Shown here in pieces: positions 42,501 through 51,157 of a stretch of DNA of 64,000 bases. The notes beneath the pieces are model-generated. The model was given only the letters and a program-made list of their open reading frames with translations, was not told where the DNA came from and made no database searches. Numbering within the stretch: the stretch's first letter is position 1; the number at the start of each line of letters is the position of its first letter. The stretch is taken from NCBI GenBank assembly GCA_905221605.1, contig CAJNDS010002718.1:122001-186000 (forward strand), written 5' to 3'. Source of the DNA: Symbiodinium natans (taxonomy: Eukaryota > Sar > Dinophyceae > Suessiales > Symbiodiniaceae). Made by a program: the position numbers and the translations under genes.

Positions 42501-45249
42501 CTTGTGACCTGGTGGATGTGGTTTTAAAAGGGGCTTAAGTTTGGGCTTTAGGGTTTTCACTCTGCCCCTGTGGTTCATGCTAGGTTTTACGGTTTGGGTT
42601 TAGGGTTATGTTGAGGGTTTAGGTCCAGGCGAGGGGGCGGGCTACTATGGAGGGCGGGAACATGAGAGGTCCCTGTTTGTGCACCTTACTAGATATCGAG
42701 GGTTCTTTGGGGTGGGATATCCTAAACCCTAAACCCTAAACCCTAAACCCCAGAAAACCCGGCTGTTTGACAACATCTCCCGGAGTCTCTGAAAAAATCG
42801 GAGGGCGACTGTCCCAGCCTCCACCGTTACGATCCACCTTGCTGAAGTCGCTGCGGATCTCGTTCTCCGACCTTGTGGGTTACATCGGGTTTAGAAAGGG
42901 TGTCTACAGGGTTTATATCGGGTAGTAGAGTTTGAGGGTTCGCAGGGTTTCTCACGGGGTTTAAAAGTGGTAGCAGCCCTTGCTGTGGCCATCATCTACC
43001 CACAAGTACGCAGAAGTTTGAGCCCTAAACCCCGGACCCTACATACCGTGAAGCCTGCAAAAGACGAACATCTTTAACGGGCAAGTTTGAACTTTGAACT
43101 GTCCGAAACTCAGTCAGAACCAAAAAGAAATGGTTCTCGACGCTTGGGGCCACCCGGCTGAGAATGTGTGCGTGTGTGACGTTTACACAAGGCTCCCCTG
43201 GTTAGCAGGTGCACGGCTCCTGAATGAACTAGCAGGAGCTTCACCAGCATCTTTTGTCTACGCGGATGCCACCTTCCTATAAACCTTCCAATGGTGTTCC
43301 TGTGTAAAAGTGTGGGGTCTAGGGTTTAGGGTTGACTCTCAACCCACCCGGTTAGGATCCTAAACCCTACGAACCCTACAACCACACAAACCCTAGAAAC
43401 CCTACACGCCCCCCCCCCCCCCCCCCCCCCGCCCACAACAAGGATCCCCTTCATCACCCCAAGCCCATGGCATCCTGGCGCCGGCCGTGGTGAGGCACCA
43501 CTTGAACTCATTGTAGGTGAGGCGCCTGGACAAACGGTTTTCGGGATTTTTGGGGCCTGAAAAGGTTTGTAGGACCGTGTAGAGTCGCAACCTGCGCCCT
43601 ACATTTGCAACTCCGCGTTGCAAACCGCAAGCCCAAGACGGCAACTGCTCGGCAGGGTATCGACAAGGCCGGCAGAAACGAGGCAAGACTCAGGGGGGCA
43701 TACTTTCAGCCTTGAAAGATTGGGTGTCGTATGGGGCTTGGGGTGTTCGGGATGGATGTAGTTAGGCTGTAGGGCGGGCATGCAGAGCTCCAGGGCCAGG
43801 AAAACCGACACAGGGCCGCTTGGGTGGGGAGGGGGGTTTGCTCCGGGTCTCCAAGGAGGTGTTTATAACATCCAAGCTCCTGAGTCCTGAAATGGAGAAA
43901 GCAAAAGTTCAGGGAAGGTTCCTCGGGGCCAGGCCGCAGAGCCTTAGGTCCTTGAATCCCAGTCTCCAAGAAAACGAGACCTTCCCAAACACTACAGCAT
44001 CCCGAAACCCCTAACCCCTGAACCCTGAAAGCCCCAAGCGGCTGATAGCCAAGAACGCGAAGCATCGGGCCTGTCTCGGTCTCCGTCACAGCTTTCGAAG
44101 ACCCAGAAAAGCTTGTTGAAGTAGATCAGGTAGCCCAAGAGCTTCCTCGGAAACAAAGTTGTCCTGAACCCTAAACTTTGCCTCAATCCAGAGAAATGAT
44201 TAACGGACACAGCTTGAACAAAGCACTCGCGGCTGCATTTGCTGCCCATCAATGCACAGATGGTCTGTAGGCATAGGACAGCATGCGAACGGCGAAACAT
44301 TGTTGGGGGCGCTTCAGACCTAAAGCAACAACCTCAAATGCGATCTCTCTCTAAACCCTAAACCCTGGAGAACCCTGAAATCCTGTTAATTAGTGCGATA
44401 CTACAGCTAAACCCTACAAGGCCTGGCCGAGGCTACAAACATCCCCTAAACCCGACAAGCCCTAAGCCCTAAGCCCTAAGCCCTAAGCCCTAAGCCCTAA
44501 GCCCTAAGCCCTAAGCCCTAAGCCCTAAGCCCTAAGCCCTAAGCCCTAAGCCCTAAGCCCTAAGCCCCCAAATGCCTATAATCCCTAACTCCAAACCCCA
44601 AACCCCAAACCCCAAACCGCAAACCCCAAACCCCAAACCCCAAACGCCAAACCCCAAACCCCAAACCCCAAACCGCAAACCCCAAACCCTAAACCCCTTC
44701 TCTACCACAAGGCCCTGGCTTGAACTCGTGCTTCTCGACCCAGGCGTCGCCTGAAATGTCGCTTCAGGGGCGGAAGCGCGGAGCTTGGTTTAGAGTTTAG
44801 GGTTTAGGGTTTAGGGTTTAGGGTTTAGGGTTTAGGGTTTAGGGTTAGGGTTTAGGGTTTTTGAGGTTTATGGGGTTTAGGGCTTAGGGGTGTAGACTGG
44901 GGATTTCGGGATTTGGGAAGTTGGGGGGGGGGGTTAGCGGCCCAGTCCTGAGTCCAATTCGTATCTGAAACACCTTGCACCTCAATTGAAAGAAGAAAAA
45001 TATACTGAGCCAGCAGTTGGAAACCCCAAGCCCCGAAAACCCAAACGTGAAACACTAAATCCCTACAGCCCGACAACCCGAAACGCAAAAGTAACCCTAA
45101 AGCCCAAAAGCCGCGGTCAAAGCCCTAAACCCTAAACCCTAAACCCTAAACCCTAAACCCTAAACCCTAAACCCTAAACCCTAAACCCTAAACCCTAAAC
45201 CCTAAACCCTAAACCCTAAGGCTAAACCCTAAACCCTAAACCCTAAACC

Positions 45250-45288
<39 letters not shown>

Positions 45289-46093
45289 ACCATCAACCCT
45301 CAACCCTCAACCCTAAACCCTAAACCCTAAACCCTAAACCCTAAACCCTAAACCCTAAACCGAAACCTTAAACCCCAAGCCAGGCGTACCAAGATCAGCT
45401 CTGGAAAGGCCCTGCTGGGAACCGGGCTGTCGCCGTCAGAGCGGATGGCTGCCTTGTACCTGCACAGTGGAGGAAGACGCAAAGGTTTGGGGTTGTAGGG
45501 CTTTGGAGCTTAGGGCTTGAGATGTTTTATACAGATTTGTTCAGGTTTGGTTTGTTCAGGGTTTGGGCATAGAAGTTTCAGCTTCATGGTTTGAGGGTAT
45601 AGGGAGGCTTTACAACTTCCGGGAGCACGCTCGCATCAGCGCCGGCTTGTGATTCAGCACGGGGAACTCCTGCCAGCAGGTCGAACCAACTACCCATAAC
45701 TACCCTGAACCCTAATTCGAGGGTTGAGGGCTCAGGGTTTAACACCCTTAAACGTGGCTGGAGATGGTATTTGAGGACAACAGTTCACGTTCGGTGTCGC
45801 CATCAAGCGATTCTAACCTGAACTGAGCCAATGAGGCCAAACCCTCTGCAACACTGCACCCTGAAAACGATTGATGGTCAAAGCTCAACTGTGCTTTTTC
45901 TGTGTAACCTACAGGGGGCAATTTCAGGTTTCAGCAAAATTCAGAGAAGCCACAACACAACCCGACAAAGCTGGCAGAGACTCATTCCGAGCTCTGATGG
46001 CCAGCCATATTCCCTGACCTAACCTGAACGCAGTAACCACCGTACCCCCCCTCTCCCACACTCACACACTCACAAACAAGACACACAACAGAG

Positions 46094-46126
<33 letters not shown>

Positions 46127-47432
46127 GACACACACACAGACACAGACACAGACACAGACACAGACACAGACACAGACACAGACACAGACACACACACACA
46201 CACAGAGACACAGACACAGACACAGACACAAACACAGACACAGACACAGACACAGACACACACAGACACAGAGACACAGACACAGACACAGACACACACA
46301 CACACATAAAATACAAAATCTAACAGCCAAAAGCAATGCTACACTGTATGCTTCTTAAACTGTCGCTTCTCCGATACGTAACCTGTGCCTAGACCCTGAA
46401 CCCATCCCAATGCAACATAAATGAAATAGAGTAAAACAGTCGCTGGCTGTGTTGGAACTCACCACTTCATTTTCATTGGGGCTCTGACCTACACAACGAA
46501 CTCTACGTCCTCAAACCCTAATCCCTAAAACCACAACCGAAGCCCCCTGAACCCTCAACAGCCCCATGAGGGCAAGAGGACAGTGTTGTAAAGGAAAACA
46601 ATGCATGGGCCACTGCTTTTTGGTGTCATCAACAAACTCCTAACTTGAGCAAGTCCTGGTTGACAGGCTACTTAGGGCATAAGGGGACTTACTAAACAGG
46701 GCTATCAAATACTGATTATTTGCTTGTAACCCCAAGTTCAGGTCCCTATGATCCCATTTATGAGGACCCCTGCAGGCTGAAAGCATATGCCCAAAACTGG
46801 AAGATAAGTTTTCCGACATACGGAAGCTTCAGAAAAAGGGGCCCTGATTGAGATGTGAAAGAATCGGACCCTTACTAGAAAGGACCCTCTTAGAATGAGA
46901 AAACCTGACGGAAGAAAAAACCACTGATGTGGCATGAAAGCCTTGTTTCCAAAAGTCAGCGAATGATGCACGCGCGCTTTTGCATCCGCGGCTCCTCCAT
47001 CACCCCCAGAGGCACCCCACTCTAAACACAAGCACAGCTTGCGTTCTGATTGAAGGATCACGGGATGTCATCGGTAGGTTCTCAGCAGAATCCTAAGTAC
47101 CCTAAAAAGGGGCCATGCCTATAACCCAGTTGCACAGTCCCGTGAGCCCACAAGCAGCCCACTTCAGCATCACTAGAAGCACCTAAAGCAAACCATGCCC
47201 ATCTCTCGTAAGGGCAAGCATCAACCAGGAACCGTCCTAGATTCACCAGGAGCTAACTATTTCTCGTCCATCAGTTCCAGCCACCATAAAAGCGCGTCTC
47301 TGTGCCACTGTCCCATTCACGCTTGAACATCTTCCAATTGACCACCTGAATGGAGAAAGAGCAGCAAGCCTCATCGAGCATTTCGGCCGTCTTGCGCAAC
47401 TCCTTCAGGGATGCAAGGTTGACTTGCAAGTT
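34262..47432 (-). CDS. Gene E: EF-hand protein with acidic and variable C-terminal part (3' end not resolved)
   Basis: Sixteen exons from 47432 to 34807 sum to 903 nt, all in phase (301 codons); a seventeenth is tentative. Two EF-hands are complete only after splicing: loop DGDRDRRLTYNE (exons 44145/43525) and loop DRNGGGIILFDE (exons 42871/42196). Preceding helices include [18 protein letters not shown] and [12 protein letters not shown]. This matches a protist EF-hand family with 'HKPAL.RAY.aA' and 'GG.iLFdEFc' that I associate with flagellar or cytoskeletal proteins. An Asp-rich exon and low-similarity exons follow. Calcium binding is likely for loop 1; loop 2 lacks acidic residue 5. The N-terminal exon before 47432 was not found. 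Confidence 0.65.
34385..34745 (+). repeat. Variant array dominated by the 8-mer TTTAGGGG with TTTAAGGG
   Basis: About 360 bp, the longest variant array; bounds the gene E candidate last exon. Confidence 0.95.
34807..34855 (-). CDS. Gene E exon
   Basis: AGAG|G acceptor, GCAG|GC donor; [16 protein letters not shown]. Confidence 0.6.
35164..35216 (-). CDS. Gene E exon
   Basis: CAAAG acceptor; GG|GTTTAGG donor from the telomeric repeat; phase gives [17 protein letters not shown]; the alternative frame is [15 protein letters not shown]. Confidence 0.45.
35655..36620 (+). repeat. GT/GC-rich satellite: (GTGCGTGG)n, (GT)n, (GGTGTG)n, (GTGC)n
   Basis: Sub-blocks in order: alternating GC/GT to about 35800, GTGCGTGG units to 36080, two pure GT tracts, about 45 GGTGTG units (36205-36490), then GTGC. 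All six-frame ORFs here ([20 protein letters not shown]) are repeat translations. Confidence 0.95.
36624..36682 (-). CDS. Gene E exon
   Basis: GGAAG|GT acceptor, CCG|GTAACC donor; [19 protein letters not shown] in phase. An overlapping frame ([20 protein letters not shown]) is also open. Confidence 0.5.
36717..36910. repeat. Poly-G and degenerate CTCCCTAAG block
   Basis: G-run, then a GTTCTTAAG inverted motif, then short tandem CTCCCTAAG-like units; no coding. Confidence 0.5.
37303..37497 (+). repeat. (TTTAGGG)n array, about 27 units
   Basis: The longest pure TTTAGGG array, one TGTTTTAGGG interruption. Confidence 0.95.
37563..37617 (-). CDS. Gene E exon
   Basis: CCTGAG|GACC acceptor, GA donor; [18 protein letters not shown]. 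Both flanks are TTTAGGG, unlike the usual rule. Confidence 0.65.
37810..37950. repeat. ATAC/TATG microsatellite
   Basis: TATGTATA-type tract in the gene E intron. Confidence 0.85.
38098..38265 (-). repeat. (CCCTAAA)n then pure (CCCTGAA)n
   Basis: The array switches sharply from CCCTAAA to eleven CCCTGAA units next to gene E's micro-exon. Confidence 0.95.
38286..38312 (-). CDS. Gene E micro-exon (27 nt)
   Basis: CCGCAG|GTC acceptor, nine codons VILNFTEDE. Donor GAG|GACC is repeated exactly in the next acceptor GAG|GACC. Confidence 0.55.
38699..38746 (-). CDS. Gene E exon (acidic)
   Basis: GCGAG|GAT acceptor, CAG|GC donor; [16 protein letters not shown]. Confidence 0.7.
38805..38978 (+). repeat. 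GGTATGTTTCGG tandem repeat
   Basis: About ten degenerate units GGGGTATGTTTC / GGGGTATGTTAC interrupted by 50 bp of unrelated sequence. Confidence 0.8.
39488..39538 (-). CDS. Gene E exon
   Basis: CCCAG|GGA acceptor; AAAG|GA donor echoed by the next acceptor [24 protein letters not shown]. Confidence 0.6.
39717..40400 (-). other. Long open stretch (227 codons) in a gene E intron, coding status unclear
   Basis: One minus frame stays open over 684 nt, including [20 protein letters not shown]. It is GC-rich, so openness is weak evidence; no splice-phase support and no family recognised. Confidence 0.25.
40641..40737. mobile_element. MITE family A, copy 2
   Basis: GGGATGTTCCCTCTTCTACT at left, ATTGTTAGTAAAAGGGGATC then ATCCCA at right. 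Confidence 0.8.
41339..41380 (-). CDS. Gene E exon
   Basis: GTGAG|GAC acceptor, CGG|GTTTC donor; [14 protein letters not shown] in the phase-matched frame. Confidence 0.45.
41883..41978 (-). CDS. Gene E exon (Asp-rich)
   Basis: GAAGAG|GACGAG acceptor, GT donor, 32 codons; [20 protein letters not shown] then [12 protein letters not shown]. The GAT/ATC triplet run is coding-compatible. Confidence 0.7.
42144..42196 (-). CDS. Gene E exon (EF-hand 2, second half)
   Basis: GCCAG|GA acceptor; [17 protein letters not shown] completes loop DRNGGGIILFDE. CGG|GACG donor is echoed by the next acceptor GAG|GACG. Confidence 0.75.
42819..42871 (-). CDS. Gene E exon (EF-hand 2, first half)
   Basis: CACAAG|G acceptor, GGAG|GC donor; [17 protein letters not shown]. 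Confidence 0.8.
43475..43525 (-). CDS. Gene E exon (EF-hand 1, second half)
   Basis: TCCAG|G acceptor, CCAG|GA donor; [16 protein letters not shown] completes loop DGDRDRRLTYNE. Confidence 0.8.
44071..44145 (-). CDS. Gene E exon (EF-hand 1, first half)
   Basis: CCGAG|G acceptor, ACAG|GC donor; [20 protein letters not shown] then GDRD. Confidence 0.8.
44460..44572 (-). repeat. Pure (CCCTAAG)n array
   Basis: About sixteen perfect CCCTAAG units; the variant base is fixed across the block. Confidence 0.95.
44588..44695 (-). repeat. Pure (CCCCAAA)n array
   Basis: About fourteen CCCCAAA units with occasional CCGCAAA; begins 16 bp after the CCCTAAG block. Confidence 0.95.
44695..44750 (-). CDS. 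Orphan exon-like island in gene E
   Basis: TTTCAG acceptor, GGG|GTTTAGG donor, CCCTAAA/TTTAGGG flanks; reads [18 protein letters not shown]. It does not fit the phase or the EF-hand alignment between its neighbours, so it may be an alternative exon or chance. Confidence 0.3.
45119..45365 (-). repeat. (CCCTAAA)n - (CCCTCAA)n - (CCCTAAA)n array
   Basis: About 245 bp; a block of nine CCCTCAA units (45250-45315) is nested between CCCTAAA blocks. Confidence 0.95.
45397..45459 (-). CDS. Gene E exon
   Basis: GTGCAG|GTAC acceptor; [22 protein letters not shown] donor gives the best EF-hand spacing, a GT donor 7 nt later is possible. Confidence 0.65.
45629..45669 (-). CDS. Gene E exon
   Basis: GGCAG|GAG acceptor, GT donor; [13 protein letters not shown], completed to RAYKAA by the next exon. 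Confidence 0.75.
46080..46308. repeat. (CACAGA)n / (CA)n satellite
   Basis: Hexamer CACAGA with CA tracts, inside the 1.7-kb gene E intron. The CVCVC and LCLCL ORFs are artefacts. Confidence 0.95.
46925..47010 (-). CDS. Possible exon, unassigned
   Basis: Minus strand [20 protein letters not shown] reads well and ends AAG|GC, but phase with gene E cannot be shown. Confidence 0.25.
47346..47432 (-). CDS. Gene E exon (most 5' found)
   Basis: GCATGCAG acceptor, CAG|GTGGTC donor, 29 codons; [20 protein letters not shown] then EACCSFSIQ. Confidence 0.6.
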
Positions 47433-47594
47433 CTGCATGCAAAAGCTATAAAAAACCTGCAAACCCACGTTTTTCAAGGATTTGTACCTAAACGTATAGC
47501 CCTGAGAAAAATGATCCTGGCTGGCCTAAGATTGCATGTTTCCTCTGAAGCATCCAAGGCTCCCCGTGGGGTTCTTTTGAAGTTTCACAAGTTC

Positions 47595-47735
47595 TAAACC
47601 CTAAGCCCTAAACCCTAAACCCTAAACCCTAAACCCTAAACCCTAAACCCCAAACCCTAAACCCTAAACCCTAAACCCTGACCCTAAACCCTAAACCCTA
47701 AACCCTAACCCTAAACCCTAAACCCTAAACTCTAG
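47595..47735 (-). repeat. (CCCTAAA)n array with CCCTGA/CCCTAA indels
   Basis: Upstream of gene E's first found exon. Confidence 0.9.
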
Positions 47736-47817
47736 AATCCTAACCCTAATAACTCAAGTCCAGGGGCCCAAGTACACACAGCGGGGCCACACCCGGAGAA
47801 TGATCAACAATCTCAGA

Positions 47818-47970
47818 TGGTCAGTTCTCTAAATTATGTTCCCTTTTTGGGTACCCTAAACATAGAGGGTTTAGGGTTTAGGGTTTAGGGTTTAGGGTTT
47901 AGGGCTTAGGGTTTAAGGGGCCTTATATTGAAGACCCCAAAAGGGACCATACTTTGGGAGTGCTATGGTT
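47818..47970. mobile_element. MITE family C, copy 3, invaded by a TTTAGGG array
   Basis: Arms TGGTCAGTTCTCTAAATTAT and GGGACCATACTTTGGGAGTG are family C; the centre is replaced by about seven TTTAGGG units (47868-47922). Confidence 0.65.
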
Positions 47971-48097
47971 AATGCTTCACAAGCACGCCCCCGAACCGCA
48001 AAGCCCCAAGCCCTAATGGTAAGTATGACCCGCCTTGTAGTAGGAAACATATTGACGTGAGGGTGCGGGGTGTTTAAGGGGAACAGGTTGATGCTTC

Positions 48098-48202
48098 TCA
48101 TGAGCCAAAGGAGTCCTGCATGGCTGTGTCGATTCCACGAAACTTCACATCAGCCACTGCAATGACCTTCCTTGGCCAGTTGCTGTAGATCGGTAACCAT
48201 AC
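48098..48202 (-). CDS. Gene F exon 5 (terminal)
   Basis: TTCAG|GTA acceptor; VWLPIYSNWPRKVIAVADVK then FRGIDTAMQDSFGS and TGA. Confidence 0.7.
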   Translation of the reverse strand, partial: VWLPIYSNWPRKVIAVADVKFRGIDTAMQDSFGS

Positions 48203-49663
48203 CTGAATACCTCCCCGTAGACCCTAAACACTCCTGTCTTCTCGATGTGGTTTTGTTTCGGGCCTGGTTCGTATTGCCGTTGGATGAGCGGTTTGCCTAG
48301 ACAGCCCCTTTGGTGCGATGCAAGGATGATGAGACAAGCTGCCGACCTTCGATGCCAAACAGCTCAACGGTGTAGGCGATCTTCTTCCCGTTATCGTCGC
48401 GCTTCTCTGCTACGATTCTGCCACCTAAGCTCTTGCCATCGAACTTGGCGATGCAGTACATGTTGACGGCCGATTGCCTTTTGTAAGGAACGTTGTCCCT
48501 TTCTTTGCGGATGGTGCGCACAACCATGGCTGCCACTGAATCTCTGATGTTCTCGGCTTTGAGAACGGGTGGCTGCAGATGAAACAGTGAACATGCACAT
48601 GCCCCGTGGCTGACCGCGAACCTTCTTCAAACAGCTCAACTTTATTAAGGGTTGCTGGATGCTGTTGGGGTTTAGGGTTCCCGTTTGGGACCTCGGGCTT
48701 AGAGGTTTTGGGCTGATTTGGGTGTACAGGTATAGGGATTGTTCGGGCTTGGGGCTTCCTCCAGCGCAAGCAGTGTCCGATACCTGCCGACTAAGGTAAC
48801 TAAGGTTTCCCAAATGGGGACACCCTCATTGGGGATTCCTGAAAGGAGTACAGGGGACCCCTATTCTGCATTTGGATGCTCAACTCTAACATGAGCTCCT
48901 CAACAACGAGCTTGTCAATCTCAGCCAGAGACACCTTGGGTCAGGGGTTCAGGGCTTTGTGAAGGTTTTGAGAGTCCGAGAGTTTTGAGGGTTTTGAGGG
49001 TTTTGAGGGCTCTTTGGGAGTTTGGCTTTGAGGGGTGTCAGGGTTTCAGGCTTTCGGGTTTCAGGGTCGAGGACTTTGAAGGTTTGAGGGTTTGAGAGTT
49101 CTCAGTTGTTCGCGCACCTAGCCCCCCGGAGCCCTGCAACACCATCAAGACCTGCAAATGTCAATAACCATAACTCTTCTTTGGAAAACTCAGGTTCCTT
49201 AAGCTCCAAGGCCTAAACCCTAAACCCTAAACCCTGAACCCTGAACCCTGAACCCTATTATGCCAGCTGCTTCGCAGCTTGGCAGGATCGAAGCTGGGCG
49301 CGTCTATACGCTCGGGCTTTGGGTTTGGGGAGCATGCGCTGCAACCATTCGGCTTCGCGGACAGAACCTCAACTTGAGATAAGGAGGGCCATGGCTAGGT
49401 GGGTGACCTGGGAAAGGGTTTCGGGCTCAACTCTCATCTTACACCTCGCGCTAAGGTGGCAGGTCTGTTGTTGGTTTAGTAACCTTGGGGGTCTCAAGAG
49501 GGAAACCTCTAGCCCGAAGAGAAACCCAGGAAGGCAAGTGGCGATGTTGTTGCCGTTGAAATCGATCCTTTGCCACAAAGACCTTGTATGATGCAGCCGC
49601 TGTCGGAGTCACTTCTACACTCCGCAGAGGAGCTTGTTTAGGCGTCGGCTGTTTCTGGCGCAT
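48098..49663 (-). CDS. Gene F: small protein, 5 exons, complete
   Basis: ATG at 49663, TGA at 48098, about 155-170 aa. Exons are 49663-49568, about 49316-49268, 48934-48887, 48572-48336 and 48202-48098. Recognisable stretches are MRQKQPTPKQAPLRSVEVTP, VSLAEIDKLVVEELM, ENIRDSVAAMVVRTIRKERD, AKFDGKSLGGRIVAEKRDDN and IYSNWPRKVIAVADVKFRGI. Exons 4 and 5 are long and clearly coding. Family not recognised; charged, no signal peptide or membrane span, so cytosolic or nuclear. Junctions 2-3 are not resolved. Gene F lies about 670 bp downstream of gene G and 660 bp upstream of gene E's first found exon, all on one strand. Confidence 0.65.
48336..48572 (-). CDS. Gene F exon 4
   Basis: CTGCAG acceptor, GT donor, 79 codons; PPVLKAENIRDSVAAMVVRT and on to FGIEGRQL. 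Confidence 0.8.
48887..48934 (-). CDS. Gene F exon 3
   Basis: CCAAG|GTG acceptor; VSLAEIDKLVVEELML; GA donor in phase. Confidence 0.6.
49268..49316 (-). CDS. Gene F exon 2
   Basis: AAAG acceptor; PERIDAPSFDPAKLRS; donor unresolved. Confidence 0.5.
49568..49663 (-). CDS. Gene F exon 1
   Basis: ATG then MRQKQPTPKQAPLRSVEVTP, ending SYKVFVAK at AAG|GA; a GT donor 15 nt earlier is equally in phase. Confidence 0.6.
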
Positions 49664-49758
49664 GGGTGACAGTGTGGAGTCTGGAGGGGTTGAGGGCTTG
49701 AGGGCCTTAGGGTCTGCAGGTCTTTCTGGTTTTTTTGTGCGGGGTGTCGAGAGTTACG

Positions 49759-49762
49759 ATAT

Positions 49763-49795
<33 letters not shown>
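49759..49795 (+). repeat. Poly-G tract of about 36 nt
   Basis: Uninterrupted G run between genes G and F. Similar shorter runs occur near 22609, 26041, 27641, 36721, 51703 and 52681. Confidence 0.95.
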
Positions 49796-49796
<1 letters not shown>

Positions 49797-49799
49797 TGT

Positions 49800-50325
49800 T
49801 CTAAATTAGGATCTCTTCTTGGGGGAGCATAAACGGGGGCATTGCCTTAACACAACGAAGCTGCCAAGGAAACGCAGAGGAGAGGCCAAGGATGGCGATG
49901 GCCCGTTTGATCGACCCAAGAATCTACAGTACCCGACACTCTGAAAGCACTCAAAGTCACAAACCCTTAGCCACGTAGCTACAGATCCACAGAAGCATCT
50001 ATTTTCGGACGTGAAGGCTTCGAGGCCTTCATGCCTGCAAGATCTTAAGGTTGGGGCTTATGTTCTTTGTTTTTGCGGGGGGGAGAGAGGGAGAGGGGAT
50101 ACTGTAGGGGTTCCGGGTTTAGGGGAAGGGCCTGAAAGCTCACAGGAGCTGCTCGACCCCCAACGAAGCCTGGAGTGCTGGGGCGAATAAAGCGGAGACC
50201 ATCCCCACAGCAGCACCCAAACCCTCACGAAGCCCAAGAAACCTCTGAGACCCTGAACCGCAGTGTTGTGTTAGGGAGTTAGGTTTGGGTTTAGGGCTTT
50301 TGGGATGGAACCTTTTTCAGGCCTC
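49800..50325. other. Between genes G and F: no firm exon
   Basis: No telomeric array. Near 49880-49935 both strands are open (minus GSIKRAIAILGLSSAFPW). Confidence 0.4.
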
Positions 50326-50328
50326 AGG

Positions 50329-50788
50329 CTAGCTTCTTGTCGGCAAGGCTGAATTACCGAGAATCAGGGGCGAATTCAGTACATCATGCGCCCGGTGGCT
50401 GTGTGGCGCTGCCGCAGCTACGACAACAGGGTGGAAGCCGTACTATAGGGGCCTTAACTGTTTGAACAAGGTTTTGAGGGATATGCTAGTACAATAGTAG
50501 AGGGGCCATGAGGGAATACCATCGGGTAATTCTTCCGACCCCCTAAATTAGCCCAGAGTTGAGGGGGGGTCTTTAGGCTTTAGGGCTACGAAGGTTGGGG
50601 GCATCTCGGCTAGGAGCTCAGAGCTCCAACTTTGCTGTGTCCGCAAAACATAGCTCCAACACCCTAAACCCTAAACCCTAAACCCTAAACCCTAAACCCT
50701 AAACCCTAAACCCTAAACCCAGTCCCATAATGTACTTCAGGGACACAACCTCACAACTAGCCCGCCGTCCGGCCGGATACTTCCCCAT
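50329..50788 (-). CDS. Gene G: tentative two-exon mini gene, 52 aa
   Basis: Exon 1 (50788-50719) reads MGKYPAGRRASCEVVSLKYI then MGL and ends G|GTTTAGGG. A phase-compatible second exon (50417-50329) reads AAAPHSHRAHDVLNSPLILG then NSALPTRS and TAG. Exon 1 looks real; exon 2 is the only in-phase candidate before gene F begins, so the gene model is weak. Confidence 0.35.
50441..50545. mobile_element. MITE family F, copy 2
   Basis: CTATAGGGGCCTTAACTG start, AGGGAATACCATCGGGTAAT end; parallels 20258-20365. Confidence 0.45.
50719..50788 (-). CDS. Gene G exon 1
   Basis: ATG after GTTGCATC; MGKYPAGRRASCEVVSLKYI; the donor is the telomeric repeat itself. Confidence 0.5.
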
Positions 50789-51120
50789 GATGCAACCTCA
50801 GACAAACCGCGAAAGCCTAAATTCCAAACCCCCCAGCACCGAAACCCAGCAGGCAAAGGCTAAACCTCCAAAGCCCTAAGACCACACCCCAAACACCCTA
50901 AGCGCCAAAGCACTACATCCCAAGCCCTCAAAGTCCCAAACCCCAAAGCTCTGTGCCTACCTTCCCCACTTCTTTGCATACCATCGGTTCCCCAAACCCT
51001 GAAGCCCAAACCCTAAGCCCCAAACCTTGAACCCTAGACCACAAACCTCAAACCCAGGTTGCGCCCCCCCATCCTGCATCGGAGGGGTTGAGGGTTGGAG
51101 GTCTGAGGTATGAGAGCAAA

Positions 51121-51157
51121 CTACTCCTTTGCGGCCTTCTGATGCGCCACGCCCACA
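51121..51157 (-). CDS. Gene H possible terminal exon
   Basis: TTCAG acceptor; VGVAHQKAAKE and TAG. Confidence 0.3.

Noticed and set aside
43094-43282. Plus ORF ([18 protein letters not shown]) and opposite minus frame
   Set aside because: Gene E exons on both sides join in phase without it, and completing EF-hand spacing leaves no room; probably chance in a repeat-free intron.
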